64,000 bases of DNA from Gammaproteobacteria bacterium (GTDB taxonomy: Bacteria > Pseudomonadota > Gammaproteobacteria > Pseudomonadales > Azotimanducaceae), in the NCBI GenBank assembly GCA_009840305.1, contig VXNY01000024.1, positions 535,666 through 599,665 on the forward strand, in the 5' to 3' direction. Under the pieces are notes generated by a model. That model saw only the letters and a program-made list of their open reading frames with translations. It ran no database searches and had not been told where the DNA came from. Shown piece after piece: positions 10,009 through 19,423 of this stretch. Positions within the stretch are counted from its first letter, which is position 1. Each line of letters opens with the position of its first letter. The position numbers were made by a program, and so were the translations under genes.

Positions 10009-10314
10009 ATGGAAATCGTTTTCCTCGCGCTCATTCTAGTTCTCGCAATCTTCTTGGGATTTGAACTCATCTCGAAGGTGCCCGCTACGCTTCATACGCC
10101 GCTTATGTCTGGTGCGAATGCAATTTCTGGTATCACGCTTGTAGGGGCACTTTTGGCTGCTGGTTCAAGTAGCGTAACTCATGAACTAGCGACTTGGTTA
10201 GGTGCGGGAGCAGTGGTATTTGCGACGGTAAACGTTGTCGGTGGATACCTAGTTACCGACCGAATGCTTGGACTATTTAAACAACGTTCTAAACCTACAG
10301 AAAAAGACGGGTGA
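10009..10314 (+). CDS. pntAB: NAD(P) transhydrogenase subunit alpha, part 2 (PntAB)
   Basis: A 101-residue membrane subunit with three or four hydrophobic helices and the conserved LISKVPATLHTPLMSGANAI. In E. coli this segment is fused to PntA; here, as in many proteobacteria, it is a separate gene between pntAA and pntB. It forms part of the proton channel together with PntB. Confidence 0.94.
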   Translation: MEIVFLALILVLAIFLGFELISKVPATLHTPLMSGANAISGITLVGALLAAGSSSVTHELATWLGAGAVVFATVNVVGGYLVTDRMLGLFKQRSKPTEKDG

Positions 10315-10358
10315 ACGTATATAGCTACGTGTCAAATCGCATCCAAGAGATCGATTAA

Positions 10359-11720
10359 TTGTTAAGTCAGTTTTACATTAACGCGGTCTATGTGATTGCA
10401 GCGGTTCTATTTATTCTTGGGTTAAAACTGTTAAGTAAACCGAAGACTGCTCGTACTGGAAATTTGCTCTCCGCACTTGGGATGCTCGTTGCAGTAGTAG
10501 TAACGCTACTCTCCAGGGAAATCTTGGACTGGACGACAATCATTGTCTGTCTCGCGATCGGTAGTGTGATTGGGGTGTTAGCTTCTCGCCTCGTCGCGCT
10601 GACTGCGATGCCGCAGATGGTTGCTGTGTTCAACGGCTTAGGTGGTGGCGCGAGCATGTTGGTTGCTTGGGTAGCACTGTTCGGAAACACCGATCGCTTT
10701 GTGGCTATCGCCGTGAGTCTCTCCGTAGTTATAGGTGGTATCACTTTTGCTGGTAGTGGCATCGCGTGGGGCAAACTTTCCGCAGTTCTTGCAAGCAAAC
10801 CTTTACTTTTCCTTGGTCAGAGGTTCATAAACGCGGCACTCTTTGCCGCACTAATCGTGTGCACCGTATTGTTCGTACTTGAACCAGCTCCAACCTCTAA
10901 CTATCTATTTGCAATCATCGGGATCGCTTTGATGCTCGGTATATTGACTGTGCTGCCCATCGGGGGCGCGGACATGCCAGTAGTAATCTCCTTGTTGAAC
11001 AGTTATTCTGGACTCGCTGCATGTGCTGCTGGACTCGCGATCAATAATGTGATCTTAATTGTTTCGGGAGCCTTAGTAGGAGCTGCGGGCATCATCTTGA
11101 CCAACATCATGTGTAAGGCGATGAATCGCTCACTCGCAAATGTGCTATTCAGTGGCTTCGGCGCACAAAAATCCGCCGCCAAAGTCGAAGGAAAAGCAAA
11201 TCCCATCACTCCTGAAGATGCGTATCTCATCTTGGAAGCAGCAAATTCGGTGACCTTTGTACCGGGTTATGGCATGGCAGTTGCTCAAGCACAACATGTG
11301 GTCCATGAACTTGGTACACTTTTGGAAACACGCGGAACCGATGTGACCTATGCAATCCACCCAGTAGCAGGCAGAATGCCAGGGCACATGAACGTACTAT
11401 TGGCCGAAGCCAACGTTTCTTACGATCAATTACTGGAAATGGATGACATTAATCCGAAGATGAACACCATTGATGTTGCCGTTGTTATCGGTGCAAATGA
11501 CGTGGTCAATCCAGCCGCTAGGGAAGACGAAACCAGTCCCATTTATGGTATGCCGATTATTAACGTAGATTCTGCCAAGACTGTTTTCGTACTGAAACGC
11601 TCATTAGCGTCTGGTTTTTCCGGCGTTGATAACTCCTTGTTTTTCAACTCCAATACACGCATGCTCTTTGGAGATGCTAAACAATCGATCTCCGCGTTAA
11701 TTTCCGAATTTAAAGACTGA
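10359..11720 (+). CDS. pntB: NAD(P) transhydrogenase subunit beta (PntB)
   Basis: A 453-residue NADP(H)-binding subunit. The N-terminal 260 residues are a bundle of membrane helices, and the C-terminal part is the soluble NADP domain with FVPGYGMAVAQAQH, HPVAGRMPGHMNVLLAEA and VVIGANDVVNPAARED. The length is normal. Translation starts at a TTG 44 bp after pntAB. With PntAA and PntAB it makes the complete enzyme that supplies NADPH. Confidence 0.95.
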   Translation: MLSQFYINAVYVIAAVLFILGLKLLSKPKTARTGNLLSALGMLVAVVVTLLSREILDWTTIIVCLAIGSVIGVLASRLVALTAMPQMVAVFNGLGGGASMLVAWVALFGNTDRFVAIAVSLSVVIGGITFAGSGIAWGKLSAVLASKPLLFLGQRFINAALFAALIVCTVLFVLEPAPTSNYLFAIIGIALMLGILTVLPIGGADMPVVISLLNSYSGLAACAAGLAINNVILIVSGALVGAAGIILTNIMCKAMNRSLANVLFSGFGAQKSAAKVEGKANPITPEDAYLILEAANSVTFVPGYGMAVAQAQHVVHELGTLLETRGTDVTYAIHPVAGRMPGHMNVLLAEANVSYDQLLEMDDINPKMNTIDVAVVIGANDVVNPAAREDETSPIYGMPIINVDSAKTVFVLKRSLASGFSGVDNSLFFNSNTRMLFGDAKQSISALISEFKD

Positions 11721-12044
11721 TCTCAAAATTGACATGGGTTTGTTTTTGGATACCCGAAACGAACTAAATCACAAGTTAAGAATAAAATTTTCCGGCTAAT
11801 GCTAGAAGCAGTAGTAGGACTTCCAGTAAGGTAAACTCGACTGAACGAAATTTGAGATCCTTACGCAACAATTGTTTTGCATTCAACTATGTGTTGTTTT
11901 TCTTTGTGATTTTGTCAAAACCCAATGCTTCCTTGAAAAACTTGGTCGCTCAGTTCAACAGCATGGCATGTTCCGACCAAATAGTTGATTTCAGACCTAT
12001 ATTTATTCGGACGTAGAAACCCAGACGAGGAGTGCTGCTCAGCC
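11721..12044 (+). other. Intergenic region after pntB
   Basis: 324 bp without a convincing gene, terminator hairpin or repeat. It should contain the promoter of the nitroreductase/cox-like cluster. Confidence 0.35.
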
Positions 12045-12707
12045 ATGGAACTTTTTGATGTGATGCGAACCACTTTTGCAGCGCGGCAGTTTACAGAGGA
12101 CGAAGTTTCTGACGAAACGCTTCAACGTATCCTAGACAATGCGAGATTTGCTCCAAGTGGAGGGAATCGTCAAGGTTGGCGAGTAGTAGTAGTGCGCGAT
12201 CAAGACAAGCGTCAGAAGTTGATTCCCTTGCTTGAACCGGTGATTCGTAAATATCGAGCTCAAGTCGCCGCCGGAGAAAGTCCCTTTAACACAGTGGTAC
12301 CCACTAAAGTTTCAGACACAGATGTTTCGAAAACTGAACTACCAGCAGGATACTCTGATCCTTATCTCAAGTCTCCGATATTACTATTGATCTTCGTCGA
12401 TTTGTCAGTCGTCGCGTCAATGGACTCTGCGCTCCAAAGAGTTGGAGTTGTTTCGGGTGCGTCGATCTACCCATTCGCGTGGAACATTTTGCTAGCCGCG
12501 CGCAATGAGGGTCTCGGCGGTACGCTCACCACATTCGCCGCAGTCCAAGAGCCGGCGATGAAGGAGCTATTTGATGTGCCTGATAAATATGCTCTAGCTG
12601 CCGTACTGCCCATTGGGAGACCTGTGAAACAACTTACGAAACTACGTCGCAGTCCGATCTCGCACTTTACTACGATCGACTCGTTCGACGGAGAACCTTT
12701 CGGTTAA
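12045..12707 (+). CDS. Nitroreductase-family flavoprotein
   Basis: About 220 residues of an FMN-dependent nitroreductase-fold enzyme. The typical N-terminal motif is present (TTFAARQFTEDEV, then NARFAPSGGNRQGWRVVVV), as is the C-terminal GLGGTLTTF stretch. The ATG at 12045 with GAGGAG upstream matches the family N-terminus; an upstream TTG at 11985 adds residues that fit nothing known. The substrate is unknown. It lies 33 bp upstream of the CO-dehydrogenase-like operon and probably shares its transcript. Confidence 0.85.
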   Translation: MELFDVMRTTFAARQFTEDEVSDETLQRILDNARFAPSGGNRQGWRVVVVRDQDKRQKLIPLLEPVIRKYRAQVAAGESPFNTVVPTKVSDTDVSKTELPAGYSDPYLKSPILLLIFVDLSVVASMDSALQRVGVVSGASIYPFAWNILLAARNEGLGGTLTTFAAVQEPAMKELFDVPDKYALAAVLPIGRPVKQLTKLRRSPISHFTTIDSFDGEPFG

Positions 12708-12740
12708 CTTGAACCCACAAAAGAATATCCTTAGACCGTT

Positions 12741-13193
12741 TTGAAATTTTCAGGCGAACATGTGATTCCAGCTACACGAGAAGAAGTCTGGGTGGCACTT
12801 AGAAATCCAGAGATTCTGCAAGAGTGCATCGACGGATGTGAGGAAATGACAGCTTTGGATGCGAACGAATACGAAGCATTCGTGAGGGTCAGACTCGGTC
12901 CTGTACGAGCGAAATTTCGGTCAATTATTCGCATGCTAAATGTAGTAGCACCCGAGAGCTATACGCTGGCGGTCAACGCCCGTGGCGGCAACGCAGGCTT
13001 TGGTATTGGGCAAGCACACGTTTCCTTGATGCCCAACGATTCTGGGACTACGCTAAGCTACGAAGTGACTGGTACTGTGAGTGGAAAATTGGCGCAACTC
13101 GGTTCGCGATTGTTTCTGAGCGCAGCAAATAAGATGGCATCGTCGTTCTTCACTAAATTTTGCGCTCGATGGGACACGACACAGTCAGTTTAA
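12741..13193 (+). CDS. CoxG-like SRPBCC-family protein
   Basis: A 150-residue protein of the START/SRPBCC superfamily, CoxG branch. It opens MKFSGEHVIPATREEVWVAL, followed by a predicted hydrophobic-cavity fold (VRVRLGPVRAKF, LSYEVTGTVSGKLAQLGSRL). CoxG proteins accompany aerobic CO-dehydrogenase-type genes and are thought to help membrane attachment. This one lacks an obvious C-terminal membrane anchor. The start is TTG. The next gene, coxS, begins 20 bp downstream. Confidence 0.82.
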   Translation: MKFSGEHVIPATREEVWVALRNPEILQECIDGCEEMTALDANEYEAFVRVRLGPVRAKFRSIIRMLNVVAPESYTLAVNARGGNAGFGIGQAHVSLMPNDSGTTLSYEVTGTVSGKLAQLGSRLFLSAANKMASSFFTKFCARWDTTQSV

Positions 13194-13213
13194 AGACAAC
13201 ATAGGAGGGTACA

Positions 13214-13687
13214 TTGGTAGACATCACAATCACGGTTAATGGGACAGATCATTCGCTGTCGGTTCCAGACAATACATTGCTCTCGGACTTACTGAGAGAG
13301 AACTTACGGCTGACCGGTACGCACATCGGTTGCGACACGAGCCAATGTGGGAGTTGTACCGTTGAGTTAAACGGTCGCGCGGTTAAGTCCTGTACGTTAC
13401 TCGCGGCTCAAGCAAACAATGGGTCGGTTACCTCGATTGAAGGGATCGGAACACCTGATGATTTACATCCAATGCAAACCGCTTTTCGGGACAACCATGC
13501 GTTGCAGTGTGGTTTTTGCACACCCGGCATGATTATGACGGCCATTGAAATGATTAACGCTGCAACAGAACCACTGTCAGCTGAACAAATTCGTGCAGGC
13601 TTGGAAGGAAATTACTGTCGTTGCACGGGTTATCAAAACATCGTGAAAGCGGTTCTTGCTGCTCAATCACAACTCAGGAACGTTTAA
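13214..13687 (+). CDS. 2Fe-2S small subunit of CO-dehydrogenase-like molybdenum hydroxylase
   Basis: A 157-residue iron-sulfur subunit. The plant-ferredoxin-type cluster is bound by GCDTSQCGSC with a later VKSC, and the second, helical-domain cluster by CGFCTPGM and GNYCRCTGYQ. Its role is electron transfer between the molybdopterin and FAD subunits. The start is TTG after a strong AGGAGGG. The stop is directly followed by the large-subunit ATG, so the two are translationally coupled. Small-large-medium order is typical of form II operons. Confidence 0.93.
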   Translation: MVDITITVNGTDHSLSVPDNTLLSDLLRENLRLTGTHIGCDTSQCGSCTVELNGRAVKSCTLLAAQANNGSVTSIEGIGTPDDLHPMQTAFRDNHALQCGFCTPGMIMTAIEMINAATEPLSAEQIRAGLEGNYCRCTGYQNIVKAVLAAQSQLRNV

Positions 13688-16036
13688 ATGACAACTAAGA
13701 CTGGTATTGGGGCTTCGGTCCTGCGTAAAGAGGATGCTCGATTTATTACTGGTACGGGAGGGTACACCGATGATTTAAGCCTCCCTGGTCAGGTTTATTG
13801 TGTTTTCGTTCGTTCGCCACACGCGCGTGCTAGCATCAAAAGTGTTGCTACTACCGATGCGGAAAACGCGGAAGGTGTAATAGCGGTGTTCACTGGCGAA
13901 GATCTTCGTTCCGATGGGATTGGAGATTTGCCTTGTGGTTGGATGGTGAAGTCAAAAGATGGATCTGATATGTTGGCACCGTCTCATCCGGCGATCGCGA
14001 CAACGTGCGTGAATTACGTAGGTGACATCTATGCCATGGTCATTGCGGAATCCATCGAAGCGGCGAAGAATGGCGCGGAATTGGTTGAAGCCGACTTTGA
14101 GATTCTCACTCCTGTGGTAGATGTCGCAACGGCTACTACAGCAGACCAGATCCACGGAAATGTACCGCACAATCAGTGTTATGACTGGGAGTTGGGCGAT
14201 AGGGTGGCGACGGAAACGGCATTTGCAAATGCCGAACATGTCACTGCTCTCGACATCATGAACAATCGATTGATACCAAACGCGATCGAGCCTAGAGCCG
14301 CACTTGGCAACTATGACCCTGCGTCCGGCTCTTACACCTTATATACGACCTCTCAAAACCCACATCTAGAACGCTTGATTCTCGCCGCCTTTGTTAACGT
14401 GGCGCCAGAAGCGAAGCTTCACGTCATTTCTCCTGACGTGGGTGGTGGATTCGGATCGAAAATTTTTGTATACGCTGAAGAAACTGCGGTAATTTGGGCT
14501 ACAGCAAAAGTTGGTCGTCCTATTAAATGGCGAGCAGAGCGAATTGAATCCTTTCAAGCCGACGCTCATGGTCGAGACCATGTCACCCACGCTGAACTTG
14601 CACTATCTGGCGAGGGAGATTTTCTTGGTTTGAGGGTGAAAACCATCGCAAATATGGGTGCCTATCTTTCGACCTTCGCATCGAGTGTGCCCACTTACCT
14701 CTACGGCACGTTGCTGTCTGGACAATACAAGACACCAGCTATTCACGTCGAAGTCAAGTCAGTATTCACCAATACTGCCCCCGTTGACGCCTATCGCGGT
14801 GCGGGACGACCCGAGGCTACATATGTCGTGGAACGTCTCGTCGAAACAGCCGCGAGAGAACTCGGAGTCGACCCAGTGGAACTGCGACGTAAGAATTTCA
14901 TTCAGCCTAGCGATTTTCCATATGCAACTCCAGTAGCACTTACGTACGACACTGGCGACTACGAAGCCAGTTTAGAGAGAGCTTTAAGTCTCGCAAATTA
15001 CTCTGAATTTGCTAAGAGACGAAATGCCAGTGAAGCGAATGGTAGAAAACGCGGTATCGGTTTCTCCTGCTACATCGAGGCGTGTGGACTAGCTCCTTCT
15101 CAAGTAGCACTGTCGTTGGGAGCGGGTGTAGGTCTTTTTGAATCCGCGGAAGTTCGAGTAGATGTAACGGGATCCGTAACGGTTATGACAGGTACTCACA
15201 GTCACGGTCAGGGGCACGAGACGACTTTCGCACAAGTAGTCTCCGACAAACTGGGTATTCCGTTCGAAAACGTGACCGTTGTGCACGGAGACACGAGTAA
15301 GTCAGACTACGGTCTTGGGACGTACGGGTCACGATCTCTGGCAGTGGGGGGTTCGGCGATCGCAACTGCAACCGACAAAGTGATCGCAAAAGCGAAGAAG
15401 ATCGCTGCCCATATGTTAAATAGCACCGAGGAACAGGTTTCGTTTGACGACGGCATCTTTAAGATTCCCGACTCTAACGAATCACTGTCATTTGGCGAAG
15501 TCGCATTTTCAGCATATGTGCCTGGAAACTTCCCAATCGAGGAATTAGAGCCGGGACTATCAGAAAAAGCGTTTTATGATCCGGCGAATTTCACCTATCC
15601 AGCAGGCACGCATATTTGCGAGGTCGAAGTAGATCCCGGTACTGGGGCTACCAAGATAGTGTCTTTTATCGCGGTTGATGATTTTGGTACCGTTATTAAC
15701 CCAATGATCGTCGAGGGACAAGTTCAAGGTGGGATTACCCAAGGTATTGGACAAGCCATGTTTGAACATGGTGTATACGACGCCGATGGACAACTACTAA
15801 CCGGATCCTACATGGACTATACGATGCCGCGCGCCGATGATGTGCCTGATTTCATTGTTGATACTACTGTTACCCCTTGCACTCATAATCCTTTGGGCGC
15901 GAAGGGTTGTGGTGAAGCGGGTGCTATCGGTGCAACTGCCGCGGTGATGAACGCCATCACAAATGCCTTAGATATAAAAGAACTCGCGATGCCAGCTACT
16001 GCAGAAACGGTATGGCGAGCAATGACAGGAGACTAA
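13688..16036 (+). CDS. Large molybdopterin subunit, form II CoxL-like
   Basis: A 782-residue catalytic subunit of the xanthine-oxidase family. The active-site loop reads AYRGAGR (residues 368-374), the signature of form II proteins; true form I CO dehydrogenases carry AYxCSFR. Other landmarks are [26 protein letters not shown] and the C-terminal GCGEAGAIG with the catalytic Glu at about 743. Form II enzymes are often annotated as CO dehydrogenase, but many probably oxidise other small aldehydes, aromatics or purines. No molybdenum-cofactor insertion genes (coxD/E/F) are visible nearby. Confidence 0.92.
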   Translation: MTTKTGIGASVLRKEDARFITGTGGYTDDLSLPGQVYCVFVRSPHARASIKSVATTDAENAEGVIAVFTGEDLRSDGIGDLPCGWMVKSKDGSDMLAPSHPAIATTCVNYVGDIYAMVIAESIEAAKNGAELVEADFEILTPVVDVATATTADQIHGNVPHNQCYDWELGDRVATETAFANAEHVTALDIMNNRLIPNAIEPRAALGNYDPASGSYTLYTTSQNPHLERLILAAFVNVAPEAKLHVISPDVGGGFGSKIFVYAEETAVIWATAKVGRPIKWRAERIESFQADAHGRDHVTHAELALSGEGDFLGLRVKTIANMGAYLSTFASSVPTYLYGTLLSGQYKTPAIHVEVKSVFTNTAPVDAYRGAGRPEATYVVERLVETAARELGVDPVELRRKNFIQPSDFPYATPVALTYDTGDYEASLERALSLANYSEFAKRRNASEANGRKRGIGFSCYIEACGLAPSQVALSLGAGVGLFESAEVRVDVTGSVTVMTGTHSHGQGHETTFAQVVSDKLGIPFENVTVVHGDTSKSDYGLGTYGSRSLAVGGSAIATATDKVIAKAKKIAAHMLNSTEEQVSFDDGIFKIPDSNESLSFGEVAFSAYVPGNFPIEELEPGLSEKAFYDPANFTYPAGTHICEVEVDPGTGATKIVSFIAVDDFGTVINPMIVEGQVQGGITQGIGQAMFEHGVYDADGQLLTGSYMDYTMPRADDVPDFIVDTTVTPCTHNPLGAKGCGEAGAIGATAAVMNAITNALDIKELAMPATAETVWRAMTGD

Positions 16037-16037
16037 G

Positions 16038-16820
16038 ATGTATTCATTTAATTATCACTGTGTTAGTTCCACGGAAGAAGCGAGTGCGTTGTTTGACTCT
16101 TGCGACTCTGCTGTATATCTTTCGGGTGGAATGACGCTCATCCCAACCTTAAAGCAACGACTCGACTATCCCACGGATGTAATTGATTTACGCGCGATCA
16201 ATGATCTACAAGGAATCGTCAAAGAGAACGGATCCATCAGAGTGGGTAGTCGGACGTGTCATGCGGACGTGGCAAGTAACCAACATTTACAAGCACTTGC
16301 TGACTTAGCTGGCGGTATTGGAGATCTACAGGTGCGCAATTGCGGCACGATTGGAGGTTCTATCGCTAACAACGATCCTGCTGCGGATTATCCCGCTGCG
16401 TTACTCGGTCTAGGTGCTACAGTACATACCAATAATCGCGACATCAGTGCCGACGATTTCTTCGTAGATCTCTTCGAGACTGCGCTCGACATGGGTGAGA
16501 TAGTCACTGCTGTGTCGTTCCCGACACCACAACGAGCAGCATACATGAAATTTCCCAATCCTGCCTCGCGATATGCTATCGTTGGTGTGTTCGTCGCTGA
16601 CTTACAGACGGGTGTTCGAGTAGCGGTTACCGGTGCTGGTTCGTGTGTATTTCGAGCGACAGCCATCGAAGAAGCACTGCAACGAGACTTTCGACCTGCT
16701 GCAGTTGAAGGGGTCTCAGTGGATCATGCAAGCTTCAATGCCGATATTCACGCCTCGCAGGAGTTTCGCGGTCATCTAGTAACTGAAATGGCCAAACGAG
16801 CTGTTGCACAGATTGCCTAG
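16038..16820 (+). CDS. FAD-binding medium subunit, CoxM-like
   Basis: A 260-residue FAD subunit with both family motifs: YLSGGMTLIPTLKQR near residue 30 and CGTIGGSIANNDPAADYPAA near residue 105. It completes the hydroxylase by passing electrons from the iron-sulfur subunit to an acceptor. It starts one base after the large-subunit stop. Its end is followed by 72 bp and a tRNA-Gly gene. Confidence 0.92.
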   Translation: MYSFNYHCVSSTEEASALFDSCDSAVYLSGGMTLIPTLKQRLDYPTDVIDLRAINDLQGIVKENGSIRVGSRTCHADVASNQHLQALADLAGGIGDLQVRNCGTIGGSIANNDPAADYPAALLGLGATVHTNNRDISADDFFVDLFETALDMGEIVTAVSFPTPQRAAYMKFPNPASRYAIVGVFVADLQTGVRVAVTGAGSCVFRATAIEEALQRDFRPAAVEGVSVDHASFNADIHASQEFRGHLVTEMAKRAVAQIA

Positions 16821-16892
16821 TTTGGAAGGAGACTGTATCGAAAACCGCGTGTTAAGCCACTTGAAGTTAGTACAACCGCACGCGCAGTCGAC

Positions 16893-16967
16893 GCGGGTGT
16901 CGTATAACGGTCATTACCCCAGCTTCCCAAGCTGGAGACGAGGGTTCGACTCCCTTCACCCGCTCCA
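16893..16967 (+). tRNA. tRNA-Gly (anticodon CCC)
   Basis: Cloverleaf of 75 nt including an encoded CCA end. Acceptor GCGGGTG pairs with CACCCGC. The anticodon stem CCAGC/GCTGG encloses TTCCCAA, so the anticodon at 16926-16928 is CCC, reading GGG. The T arm is AGGG-TTCGACT-CCCT. Confidence 0.96.
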
Positions 16968-16975
16968 ACCGTTAC

Positions 16976-18058
16976 TCACTCAAACATAATCACGTTTCTG
17001 GTCACTGCCCCGGTCTGGAACTGTGTGAAACAATCGTTAATGCGTTCGAGCTTGACATGACCAGAGATCAAATCGTCGAGGTTCAACTTACCGTTGAGAT
17101 AGAACTCCACTAGTCTCGGCATGTCGACCCGAAATCTGTTTGAGCCCATTAGAGATCCCTGCAGTTTCTTTTCTTGCATCAAATCTATTCCATGAATTGA
17201 GATCATGATTCCTTCAGGAATCAAGCCAATGACCGTTGCACACCCTCCGGGTCGAAGCATATTCCAAGCTTGTTCCGTTGTGGATTTAAGACCAATCGCC
17301 TCAAACGAGTAATGGACACCTTCGGTAGTCAGCCTACGAACTTCTTCTACCGGATCTGTGTTAGAAGCATTAATCGTGTCAGTTGCGCCAAACTTCTTAG
17401 CAAGCTCCAACTTGTTCTCAACCTTGTCGATTGCGATAATCCGTCGCGCGCCGACTAATGCTGCACCATTGATACAAGAGAGACCGACGCCACCACAACC
17501 AATCACTGCAACAGACGAACCAAATTCGACGGCGGCGGTGTGCACGACGGCGCCTACTCCAGTGGTAACGGCACAGCCTATCAATGCGGCGCGATCAAAT
17601 GGCATGTCTGGCCGAATCTTTACGAGTGCATGTTCGTGGACCAGCATGTACTCGGCAAACGCCGAGACATTTAGAAACTGATGAATTTTGTTACTCCCTT
17701 GGAATAGGCGAGGCTCTTGATTTTTATCTCGTTCTAGTGTCGATGCCGAACACCGAACTAAGTGTCCGGTTAAGCAGTGCTCACAATGCCCACAGAACGC
17801 GGATAGACATGTGATTACATGATCTCCAGGTTGTACATACACTACATCCTTGCCAACTGATTCAACCACACCTGCGGCTTCGTGTCCTAAAACCGTCGGT
17901 AAATCATAGGGAAATGATCCTTGTTGAAAGTGTAAATCAGAATGACAAATCCCGGCTGCGACCGTTCGGATTAAAACCTCTCGAGCAGCGGGTTCGCTAA
18001 TGTCAACTTCTTCGATTGTTAAGGGCGCGTTAACTTCTCTTAATACTGCGGCGCGCAT
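16976..18058 (-). CDS. Zinc-dependent alcohol dehydrogenase
   Basis: A medium-chain dehydrogenase of 360 residues, counted from the ATG at 18058 (MRAAVLREVNAPL), the normal N-terminus of the family. Catalytic zinc ligands are Cys38, His59 and Glu60 (GICHSDLH, LGHEAAGVV). Structural-zinc cysteines are Cys89, 92, 95 and 103 in CGHCEHC...C. The nucleotide motif GCGGVGLS follows, then an acidic IAIDKVENK that suggests NAD+ use. It starts 8 bp after the stop of the AlkB-like gene and ends 8 bp from tRNA-Gly. It resembles class III/long-chain alcohol dehydrogenases; the substrate is not predictable. Confidence 0.9.
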   Translation of the reverse strand: MRAAVLREVNAPLTIEEVDISEPAAREVLIRTVAAGICHSDLHFQQGSFPYDLPTVLGHEAAGVVESVGKDVVYVQPGDHVITCLSAFCGHCEHCLTGHLVRCSASTLERDKNQEPRLFQGSNKIHQFLNVSAFAEYMLVHEHALVKIRPDMPFDRAALIGCAVTTGVGAVVHTAAVEFGSSVAVIGCGGVGLSCINGAALVGARRIIAIDKVENKLELAKKFGATDTINASNTDPVEEVRRLTTEGVHYSFEAIGLKSTTEQAWNMLRPGGCATVIGLIPEGIMISIHGIDLMQEKKLQGSLMGSNRFRVDMPRLVEFYLNGKLNLDDLISGHVKLERINDCFTQFQTGAVTRNVIMFE

Positions 18059-18066
18059 AGATCTTA

Positions 18067-18720
18067 TCAAAGTACGCGAAACGAAAAATTTATCCTCGGT
18101 TCGGTAATACTTCGGCGTTTCGGTAGTTCGTGCAACCAATACTCTTGTAGTGGCGGATACATCATCAATAACGAACCGTGCTCGAGGGAGATTGCGAGAC
18201 GCTGGTCCTTGTTATATCTGTGGCGAAATCGCAGCTCGCGTTCAGCTCCGACACTTAGCGAAGCGATAGTGACATCTGGTCCAAGTTCAGGTTCGTCATC
18301 AGCATGCCAGCCCATACTTTGGGTACCATCCTGATAGAGATTCACCAACATTGAATTAAAGTTGATTCCAGTCCTTCTCATGACTTCAACTAACAGGTCT
18401 CTGACAAAATCCGGCATCTCTTGAGGTTGGTGTGCTACACCCGAATACTTGTATGAAGCACTGACGCTCGAAAACCAAGCCGATAGACGCGGAACAGGCA
18501 TCGACTTTCCGAAAAGTTTTATGTGATCTTGAGCCCAAGCTATTTCAGCAAGGGACCGTGCTAACAGTTGATCGCTGACTGCTGGCGACAAGAAGCCCGG
18601 TAAATACATAACGACTCCGTCTTTTTGAATGACTGGAGTCGCTAGCCCGTTAGATTCTGAGGTTACCGTGTGATCGGATCGCAGAGCCCTAGACACTGAG
18701 TAGCTTTTCTCGTCGCTCAC
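18067..18720 (-). CDS. AlkB-family 2-oxoglutarate/Fe(II) dioxygenase
   Basis: A 217-residue oxygenase with the double-stranded beta-helix iron triad His139-x-Asp141 ([11 protein letters not shown]) and His197 (WLHELP). Arg209 and Arg215 for 2-oxoglutarate lie in [25 protein letters not shown] is typical of ALKBH2/3-like proteins that remove alkyl groups from DNA or RNA bases. The gene overlaps the upstream ABC permease by 32 bp, so translation is likely coupled. A repair enzyme in a transporter operon is unexpected. Confidence 0.9.
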
Positions 18721-19423
18721 CGCGCATATAAGCTAAACAGATAAGACCCAGAATGACGAGAAAATAGCCAATTCGGTTTTGAATTGTTAAAGAAAGCAAG
18801 TTCACAGACTCATCCACATTCGTCGCATATGGGTTAAAGAACGGAAGGAATTTTTTCATGTTTTCTTCACCTGGTCCCTGTAACATGAGCATGCTAACAA
18901 AGAACACAAGTGCAGCAATGATCGCGCCGGAAACCTCACTGCGAAACAGTGCCGAAAATCCCATGGACAGCACCATGAAAAACACTGAGGCCAGAAATGC
19001 ACCCAACATTGCTTCGATAGGAAAATGGGTAAAGTAAAACCAGGTGTACAAAGCTAGAGCTATTTCAGTGATCACTACCATTGCAATCGCTGCGAGCAAC
19101 TTGATCGTCCAAACGCGATTCGCGCCACCTGGAACCGTGTAGATGATCTCAATCGTCCGAGAATTAATTTCCCCGGCGATGATTCTCAGTCCAAGTATGC
19201 TACCCAATATTGCTAACGGTATACCCAGCATTCGATTTTGAACATCCGATACCGTTATCGAATTGATAATGTTGATCTTATCGTGTTCGAGAAATGTATG
19301 TACCGACAACCAACCGACGACAAGCACCAGCGGCCAAATCCAAAAAAAGTGTCCGGCAATCGCAACCATCGCAAGTCGTATCAACTCGAACCATTGCGAG
19401 ACTTTTGCCCAAACGTTTTTCAC
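18689..19423 (-). CDS. ABC-2-type permease partnered with the RND-ABC fusion
   Basis: A membrane protein of about 244 residues with six hydrophobic helices and no ATPase. After the second helix comes [22 protein letters not shown], similar to the cytoplasmic loop of NosY/ABC-2 permeases. I choose the GTG at 19423 because it overlaps the fusion gene's TGA as GTGA, a normal coupling signal; a TTG at 19447 is the alternative. The ABC ATPase domain at the end of the upstream protein is its obvious motor partner. Confidence 0.82.

Noticed and set aside
13688..16036. True (form I) carbon monoxide dehydrogenase
   Set aside because: The active-site loop is AYRGAGR, not AYxCSFR, and the gene order is S-L-M, so CO oxidation cannot be claimed.
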